Part shown: positions 21,117 to 24,840 of the stretch, one piece after another
How the letters are laid out: each line of letters starts with the position of its first letter
Numbering within the stretch: the stretch's first letter is position 1
From: a virus
Direction: 5' to 3' (one strand)
DNA: 24,840 nucleotides
IMG/VR virus record: IMGVR_UViG_3300022888_000037
Coordinates: 1-24,840 of that record
Notes under the pieces: model-generated
Told to the model about the DNA's origin: nothing
What the model saw: only the letters and a program-made list of their open reading frames with translations
Databases searched by the model: none
Translations under genes and position numbers: made by a program

Positions 21117-21162
21117 GTTTTATCTTCAATGGAGAAGATTCTAATCTAAAGAGGTGGTTATT

Positions 21163-21423
21163 ATGACGTTTAGGCAAAAAGTTTTAAAACTTGCAACAGA
21201 GTTAAAAGCTGCGGTGACTGTAGACAAAACAGAAAATGAGTTTGATATAGAAGTTCTCGCACCGGCTGGCTTCTATTGGGCAGAAGGTGGGGATTGTCAT
21301 ATACTCGTAGCAAATAAATACTACACTGAAAGTATTAAAACCGAAAACCTTTGGAAAGACCTTTATTTAAGAATGTCTGAAGGTTTAGAAAATTGTAAAA
21401 ATCATAAATGCGAATGGGCGTAA
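21163..21423 (+). CDS. Hypothetical protein downstream of strong promoter
   Basis: 86 aa from ATG 21163 (SD GAGGTGG, 21151-21157); an in-frame GTG at 21154 lies within that SD. FRQKVLKLATELKAAVTVDK starts a helix, followed by beta segments (NEFDIEVLAPAGFYWAEGG) and a final helix containing LWKDLYLRMSEGLENC. The C-terminus has Cys and His (NCKNHKCEW). Unrecognised; being first after a strong promoter suggests early expression. Confidence 0.75.
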   Translation: MTFRQKVLKLATELKAAVTVDKTENEFDIEVLAPAGFYWAEGGDCHILVANKYYTESIKTENLWKDLYLRMSEGLENCKNHKCEWA

Positions 21424-21426
21424 ACT

Positions 21427-21579
21427 ATGGATGAATCTTTATATGATAAATGGGTAGAAGAAGAAATAGAAGATATGCAAACAGCATTATTGCATCGTGG
21501 TGTTGATGGATTGTTTTTTGAGTTTGAACGATGGGTTAAAGAAAATTATAACGTAACCCAAAAGGATAAAAAAATATGA
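21427..21579 (+). CDS. 50-aa acidic hypothetical protein
   Basis: ATG 21427 starts three bases after the previous stop; no strong SD, so coupling to the gene before is likely. The sequence is acidic and helical (YDKWVEEEIEDMQTALLHRG, GLFFEFERWVKENY). Its stop overlaps the next ATG (ATGA). Unknown function. Confidence 0.65.
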   Translation: MDESLYDKWVEEEIEDMQTALLHRGVDGLFFEFERWVKENYNVTQKDKKI

Positions 21580-21770
21580 CAAGAGGTGGGCAAAGAAAAG
21601 GTGCAGGGCGAAAGCCCTCACCTGACAAAAAGAAAGGCTATTCGACTAAGCTAAGATCAGATCAGATTGAGTGGTTAAAGGCAAACAAACCAGCCGCACA
21701 ACATATTGAAAAAGCACTTGACGAATATATCAAACAGAAAAGCGGCATAACGCCGCCAATAAAAAGATGA
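21576..21770 (+). CDS. Small RHH-like DNA-binding protein
   Basis: 64 aa, ATGA overlap with the gene before. It begins MTRGGQRKGAGRKPSPDKKK, the basic Gly/Arg lead common in phage and plasmid proteins of this kind, then YSTKLRSDQIEWLKANK and AAQHIEKALDEYIKQK, a strand-helix-helix pattern matching ribbon-helix-helix repressors. Likely a dimeric transcriptional regulator or accessory DNA-binding protein. A GC-rich hairpin lies within its last codons. Confidence 0.7.
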   Translation: MTRGGQRKGAGRKPSPDKKKGYSTKLRSDQIEWLKANKPAAQHIEKALDEYIKQKSGITPPIKR

Positions 21771-21802
21771 AGATAGGTATCGCTTCGCTCACTACTTATC
21801 TT
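21742..21802 (+). terminator. Hairpin pair ending in a T-rich tract, probable terminator
   Basis: GCGGC (21742-21746) pairs with GCCGC (21752-21756) inside the end of the RHH gene. Immediately after the stop, AAGATAGGTA (21770-21779) pairs with TACTTATCTT (21793-21802) with one G-U, followed by TGCATTATTTTTC. The second stem with its T-rich tail is a probable factor-independent terminator, or an attenuator before the 21828 gene. Confidence 0.6.
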
Positions 21803-21827
21803 TGCATTATTTTTCTTGGAGGCTTCG

Positions 21828-22004
21828 ATGAAAATTGTAATTCGTATAACCAGAACGAACAAGGCAGAGGCATACACCGAATACACATCAACCGGGGTAA
21901 TGCCATCTATAAAAACCAAAACAACTTTTACCACTGTTGATATTCCTGATGATGATGACCGATTCGTCTTCGACAGCGTTTCAGTAGAGGAGCAGGAAAA
22001 ATAA
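21828..22004 (+). CDS. 58-aa hypothetical protein
   Basis: ATG 21828 with TTGGAGG (21816-21822); a TTG at 21816 is in frame but sits in the SD. Beta-rich start (MKIVIRITRTNKAEAY) and an acidic C-terminal half (DIPDDDDRFVFDSVSVEEQE). No family recognised. Confidence 0.62.
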   Translation: MKIVIRITRTNKAEAYTEYTSTGVMPSIKTKTTFTTVDIPDDDDRFVFDSVSVEEQEK

Positions 22005-22052
22005 TCAGCCAATACACCGGGCAGCTACGCGTATTATATAGGAGCGCAAAGT

Positions 22053-22322
22053 ATGGATAAAATAACAGAGGATTTTTTAAAGCATAGCAATATTAAAACA
22101 TCGCTAAAAGGTATGGACAACAACACAATATGTAAGATGATATTAACTCATGTATGGTGCAGCTTAGACAGTACCTCTATAGAAGCTGCTTTATTAGGCG
22201 AAGCAATTCATAGGCTTAAAGAGGCTGATAAAAAATACGATTGTTCAGCATGGCATGAAGCCAATCAGGATAAAGACGATATATGCTGCTATTGTAATAA
22301 ACCTCTTAACCCAGATTTTTAA
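22053..22322 (+). CDS. Hypothetical protein with C-terminal zinc knuckle
   Basis: 89 aa, SD TAGGAG at 22039-22044. The N-terminal two thirds are helical (ITEDFLKHSNIKTSLKGMDN, ILTHVWCSLDS, EAALLGEAIHRLKEADKK). The end reads YDCSAWHEAN, then DDICCYCNKPLNPDF, giving CxxC plus Cys63/His67 as likely zinc ligands. Unrecognised. Confidence 0.68.
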   Translation: MDKITEDFLKHSNIKTSLKGMDNNTICKMILTHVWCSLDSTSIEAALLGEAIHRLKEADKKYDCSAWHEANQDKDDICCYCNKPLNPDF

Positions 22323-22344
22323 CCTTATGCCGACAGGAGAAAAA

Positions 22345-22509
22345 ATGGATTTTGAACAAGAAAAAAAAGAACACCCAGACGAACAATGGTTCTGTTCTGC
22401 TTGTGGTGCAGAAAATTACGGTCTTGCATATTGGTGCATTAAGTGTGGTGCATTCCCACAAGAGGAAAATAATAAAAAAACGCAACAGAAACGCCACTCT
22501 GATGATTAA
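22345..22509 (+). CDS. RanBP2-type zinc finger protein
   Basis: 54 aa from ATG 22345 (SD ACAGGAG); longer in-frame starts would overlap the previous gene. Residues 15-35 read WFCSACGAENYGLAYWCIKC, an exact W-x-C-x2-C-x3-N-x6-C-x2-C RanBP2-type zinc finger. Flanks are acidic before and basic after. This type of finger binds ubiquitin or single-stranded RNA in eukaryotes; in bacteria and phages its role is not established. It lies just ahead of the HNH nuclease. Confidence 0.72.
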   Translation: MDFEQEKKEHPDEQWFCSACGAENYGLAYWCIKCGAFPQEENNKKTQQKRHSDD

Positions 22510-22541
22510 CATATTACGCTAAATAATATATTAAGGTTAAT

Positions 22542-22745
22542 ATGATACCGAAAAAAATAGTCAACCAAGTATTTGAAAGGGACAACTATTCTTGTCAATT
22601 ATGCCCAAGACAATACCACTTTGACGATCATTCTTTACACTGTCACCATATCAAGCTAAAAAGCCAAGGTGGGAAGGATACAGTAAAGAACCTTTTATCA
22701 GTATGTTGGGAATGTCACAATAAAATACATGAACATAAAATATGA
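22542..22745 (+). CDS. Small HNH endonuclease
   Basis: 67 aa. VFERDNYSCQLCPR (Cys18, Cys21), LHCHHIKLKSQGGKD (His35-His36), NLLSVCWECHNKIH (Asn50, Cys55, Cys58, His59, His63): all parts of the HNH beta-beta-alpha metal nuclease are present, with the CxxC zinc pairs. It is little more than the catalytic domain. In phages such stand-alone HNH proteins serve in DNA packaging (beside terminase) or as homing endonucleases; the neighbours here do not decide. SD TTAAGG ahead of ATG 22542. Confidence 0.88.
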   Translation: MIPKKIVNQVFERDNYSCQLCPRQYHFDDHSLHCHHIKLKSQGGKDTVKNLLSVCWECHNKIHEHKI

Positions 22746-22786
22746 TTTATTTATGGACTTTTTTATTTATAAGTATAAAGTAGTAG

Positions 22787-22792
22787 TATAAT
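22787..22792 (+). promoter_or_regulatory. Candidate -10 element TATAAT
   Basis: Perfect TATAAT 18 bases ahead of the HTH gene start in the AT-rich spacer 22746-22809. The expected -35 position (22764-22769, TATTTA) is weak, so activation or no activity are both possible. Confidence 0.4.
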
Positions 22793-22809
22793 AACAATAA
22801 GGGGGAAAT

Positions 22810-22974
22810 ATGGATTTTAAAAAGGCAAGAGAAAAGTTAGGCATGACACAAATTGATATTTCAAAAGCTGTTGGGGTAAGTGTTGTTTCTTATCGGTTAT
22901 GGGAACAGGGTGGGGGAAAACCGACTCCTGAAAATTTGAAGAAACTCAAAAAAGTTTTACGCATTAAGGATTAG
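22810..22974 (+). CDS. Small XRE-family HTH regulator
   Basis: 54 aa, SD AAGGGGGAAA. Residues 3-40 form a complete Cro/CI-type HTH (FKKAREKLGMTQIDISKAVG followed by VSVVSYRLWEQGGGKPTPEN). It is the length of a single HTH domain. It precedes the replication gene by two bases, so it is probably a Cro-like regulator of the replication operon, with the TATAAT at 22787 as its own promoter. Confidence 0.85.
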   Translation: MDFKKAREKLGMTQIDISKAVGVSVVSYRLWEQGGGKPTPENLKKLKKVLRIKD

Positions 22975-22976
22975 GT

Positions 22977-23684
22977 ATGGATCGGGGATATATCCGGTTA
23001 TGGAGAAAATCATTAGACGGTGGTCTTCTTAAAAACCATAATGTTTGGGTTTTTTGGAGTTGGTGTTTAATGAAAGCTAACCATACAAAAGATAAAAAAT
23101 TTGTAGTTGGTTTCCAAGAGATATATTTACAACCTGGAGAGTTTATTTTTGGTAGAAAAAAGGCAGCGGAAGAAACTGGACTGTCAGAACAGAAAATCAG
23201 AACGTGTTTAACTTTTTTAAAAAAGTCTAAAAATCTAACCATCAAACCAACCAACAAATTTAGTATAGTATCTATAGCAAATTGGAAGACTTACCAGTTT
23301 TGTGATGATGCAATCAACCAGCAATCTAACCAACAACTAACCAGCAAACAACCAGCAAGTAACCAGCAAGTAACCACAAACAAGAACAAGAGAACAAAAG
23401 AACAGAAGAACAAAAGAAGAAAGAAGCCTTTTTTACCACCGACAAAAGACCAAGTTATAAATTATTTTATTGAGAATGGGTTTGATGCTAATAAGGGTTC
23501 TGATGCTTTTGAATTTTATGATTGTGCAGAGTGGTATGATTCCAGGGGCAACAAGGTAAATAGTTGGAAGCAAAAAATGCGGAGTGTTTGGTTTAAAGAA
23601 GATAATAAAGTAAATAACAATAAAGGAATGACCAATGCTGAAAGATGGGTTCAGCAAAGGAAAGGTGAACAAAATGCAAAATGA
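22977..23684 (+). CDS. Replication initiator / replisome organiser with internal iterons
   Basis: 235 aa. Residues 3-105 (YIRLWRKSLDGGLLKNHNVW, PGEFIFGRKKAAEETGLSEQ, KIRTCLTFLKK, FSIVSIANWKTYQ) form the winged-helix domain found at the N-terminus of many phage replication proteins. A Gln/Asn/Lys-rich linker (about 112-150) is encoded by 11-bp-period repeats, the usual place for phage origins. The C-terminal part (TKDQVINYFIENGFDANK, DCAEWYDSRGNKVNSWKQK, MRSVWF) matches replication-protein C-termini. It would bind the origin and help load helicase. AAGGA ahead of ATG 22977; overlaps the next gene by 11 nt. Confidence 0.84.
   Translation: MDRGYIRLWRKSLDGGLLKNHNVWVFWSWCLMKANHTKDKKFVVGFQEIYLQPGEFIFGRKKAAEETGLSEQKIRTCLTFLKKSKNLTIKPTNKFSIVSIANWKTYQFCDDAINQQSNQQLTSKQPASNQQVTTNKNKRTKEQKNKRRKKPFLPPTKDQVINYFIENGFDANKGSDAFEFYDCAEWYDSRGNKVNSWKQKMRSVWFKEDNKVNNNKGMTNAERWVQQRKGEQNAK
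23316..23380 (+). repeat. Iteron array, probable replication origin
   Basis: AACCAGCAA occurs at 23316, 23339, 23350 and 23361; AACCAACAA at 23328 and degenerate AACCACAAA at 23372. Starts are 12, 11, 11, 11 and 11 bases apart, close to one helical turn. Weaker relatives (AACCATCAA at 23237, AACCAACCA at 23245) lie upstream in the same gene. The array is inside the initiator-like gene, as in lambda O and many other phages. Confidence 0.8.
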
Positions 23685-24600
23685 TTTTATAAAAGAGTTC
23701 GCAACTTTATATCTTGCAACATATTCTATTTATAAACGTCCAAGAGATTCAGACCCTAACCCTGTTGTATATGAGCTTTTCTATGAAGCTGTAAAGAAGT
23801 TTGGACATGATGCTGTTAAAGCTGCTTTTTCTGTCCATATTCAAAGCCCTGATAATGGTCAGTGGATGCCTAAACCAGCAGATATTGTAAGGATCATTGA
23901 AGGGACTTCAAAAGACAATGCTTTGGTTGCATGGTCAAAACTTAAAAAAACAATCAGTGCTGTTGGTTCTTATGAAACAGTTGTTTTTAATGATCCAATT
24001 ATTCATGCTGTAGTTCAGGATATGGGTGGTTGGATTTTCTTATGTTCAACAACTGAAAAAGAATTACCATTTAAAAAGAATGAATTCCAATCAAGATATT
24101 ACGATTATAAAAGCAAAAGTGATGTTCCGGTTTATCCTGCTAAATTGTATGGGACCCATGAATCAGAAAACTTACAAAAAGGATACCTGGAACATATATC
24201 AGAACCTAATTTAATCGGAAATCCTGTAAAGGCAGAGGAAGTTTTAAGGCTTGGGTCCAATAAACCTTCTTTAATGATTACAAAAGGGGAAAATAAAGGT
24301 CTTAAAAAGATAGGGCTAAATATCGGTGACGTAAGCTGTAATTTATTTAATACCAAAGGGGGGAATATGACCTGGATAAGAGTTGAGGACAAGTTACCAG
24401 AAGAAGGGCAAAGGGTCATTTATTATTTTGAGCATACCGGAATAGATATTGGCAGATATAGCAAGGTTAAATATCTAAAAGAATTTATTGGGTCTGATAA
24501 GGTTATCTATGGTGATTGTTTCCACGGGAATGGTGGGTGGTTAATAGACGATGTAACTCATTGGATGCCAGTACCAGATAAACCTGGAAAGGTTAAATAA
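23674..24600 (+). CDS. DUF6475-like replication-region protein fused to a DUF551-like domain
   Basis: 308 aa from ATG 23674 (AAAGGTGA upstream), overlapping the preceding gene. Residues about 1-200 (FIKEFATLYLATYSIYKRPR, GQWMPKPADIVRIIEG, FNDPIIHAVVQDMGGWIFLC, LPFKKNEFQSRYYDY) follow a phage family I know as DUF6475, often located beside replication genes. Residues 232-308 (TWIRVEDKLPEEGQRVIYYF ... DDVTHWMPVPDKPGK) match the small DUF551 family. They are in one frame with no stop between, and a start codon with an SD lies at the boundary, so both a fusion and a separate short product are possible. Function of either domain is unknown. Confidence 0.75.
   Translation: MQNDFIKEFATLYLATYSIYKRPRDSDPNPVVYELFYEAVKKFGHDAVKAAFSVHIQSPDNGQWMPKPADIVRIIEGTSKDNALVAWSKLKKTISAVGSYETVVFNDPIIHAVVQDMGGWIFLCSTTEKELPFKKNEFQSRYYDYKSKSDVPVYPAKLYGTHESENLQKGYLEHISEPNLIGNPVKAEEVLRLGSNKPSLMITKGENKGLKKIGLNIGDVSCNLFNTKGGNMTWIRVEDKLPEEGQRVIYYFEHTGIDIGRYSKVKYLKEFIGSDKVIYGDCFHGNGGWLIDDVTHWMPVPDKPGKVK
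24367..24600 (+). CDS. DUF551-like protein from an internal start (possible)
   Basis: ATG 24367 is preceded by AAAGGGGGGAAT, a strong SD. The 77-residue product begins MTWIRVEDKLPEEGQRVIYY and ends THWMPVPDKPGKVK, the full usual length and start of a stand-alone DUF551 protein. It lies in frame within the larger gene above. Whether the short form is made cannot be seen from sequence alone. Confidence 0.5.
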   Translation: MTWIRVEDKLPEEGQRVIYYFEHTGIDIGRYSKVKYLKEFIGSDKVIYGDCFHGNGGWLIDDVTHWMPVPDKPGKVK

Positions 24601-24629
24601 CCAAAGGAATATAAATAGGAGAATTAGAA

Positions 24630-24840
24630 ATGAGAAGCGTAAAGACAGACAAATTATTTAAGGTCAACCTAAAAGGTACATATGGGACCGGATGTGGAGT
24701 TAAATATCATCGGTCTTATGTGGTAGCAAAGACGATGGATGGGGCTTATAAAAAAGTTAGAGATTATCTTGATGGTGCGGATATTGGTTTTTCATCTGAT
24801 CGTGAATTAGATTCTATTGAACTGGTTGCAGAGGATTATG
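24630..24840 (+). CDS. Hypothetical protein, truncated by the window end
   Basis: ATG 24630 after TAGGAG (24617-24622). 70 codons are visible and the frame is still open at 24840. The start reads MRSVKTDKLFKVNLKGTYGT, followed by HRSYVVAKTMDGAYKKVRDY and DRELDSIELVAEDY, an alpha/beta pattern seen in short phage proteins of unknown function. Not recognised. Confidence 0.68.
   Translation, partial: MRSVKTDKLFKVNLKGTYGTGCGVKYHRSYVVAKTMDGAYKKVRDYLDGADIGFSSDRELDSIELVAEDY

Larger units (their letters stand above)
20973..21149 (+). pseudogene. Probable remnant ORF beginning MKISLLTDAP
   Basis: GTG 20973 overlaps the previous stop and has AAGGGGGAG upstream, so it would be well translated. The first ten residues (MKISLLTDAP) look like the start of a phage radical-SAM protein family that I recall beginning 'MKIALLTDAPKHNLALMKIS'. 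From residue 11 the match ends and the 58-codon frame runs through hairpins and a strong promoter. It is probably a truncated gene whose remaining sequence was lost, though a short functional peptide cannot be excluded. Confidence 0.4.

Noticed and set aside
23225-23435. Short A/C-rich repeats resembling a CRISPR-like or microsatellite array
   Set aside because: Units are 9-11 bp with no spacers of 25-40 bp, they lie inside an intact coding frame, and no cas-like gene is near. The iteron interpretation fits better.
1-24840. tRNA genes, integrase/attachment sites or insertion sequences
   Set aside because: No cloverleaf with a TTC-type arm, no tyrosine or serine recombinase motifs and no transposase frames were seen on either strand.

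Overview
The window is phage DNA throughout. Every gene I can support lies on the + strand, packed tightly with many ATGA, TAATG or 8-11 nt overlaps and purine-rich Shine-Dalgarno (SD) sites. The tail genes (tube, frameshifted chaperone, long tape measure, tip proteins) indicate a long non-contractile tail, i.e. a siphovirus or a prophage of that type. No integrase, bacterial gene, tRNA or CRISPR array was seen. Base composition is AT-rich. The holin/M15-endolysin lysis set would fit a Gram-negative host, but the sequence does not settle the host.

Layout. (1) 1-3813: head-tail junction and tail tube: small ORF, gp6-like connector, HK97 gp10-like protein, tail terminator, a Cys-rich 56-aa protein, two tandem tail-tube paralogues (the second with a ~150-aa insertion), and the tail-assembly chaperone. 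(2) 3421-12638: chaperone -1 frameshift extension, 1130-aa tape measure, tail-tip proteins, fibre-like protein, LamG-type lectin, and a protein with a Cys/His/Asp papain- or MOA-like C-terminus. (3) 12641-13882: lysis: M15 endolysin, small membrane proteins and a 3TM holin, ending in a hairpin terminator at 13920-13951. (4) 13976-16699: tiny zinc-binding proteins, then a recombination pair (ERF single-strand annealing protein and PD-(D/E)XK exonuclease) with an AP2-like protein between them. (5) 16734-20088: accessory cassette bounded by a duplicated gene junction: zinc-rich basic protein, conserved phage proteins, ASCH-like protein, HTH protein, PLD-like protein and a P27-like small protein. 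(6) 20095-22745: NinB-like protein, probable gene remnant with hairpins and a good promoter, RHH-like protein, RanBP2-type zinc finger and HNH nuclease. (7) 22810-24840: HTH regulator, replication-initiator-like protein carrying 11-bp-period iterons, a DUF6475-like/DUF551-like in-frame fusion, and a truncated last gene.

How it fits together: virion tail assembly and lysis are followed directly by early functions. Replication probably starts at the iterons inside the initiator gene (23316-23380), and ERF plus exonuclease supply recombination. Terminase large subunit, portal and capsid genes are not in the window. The most notable signals are the iteron array, the AAATTTG slippery site, the tail-tube duplication with a module shared with a tail-tip protein, the duplicated junction around the accessory cassette, and the MOA-like protease candidate. 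All family assignments come from reading motifs by eye; no database search was possible.
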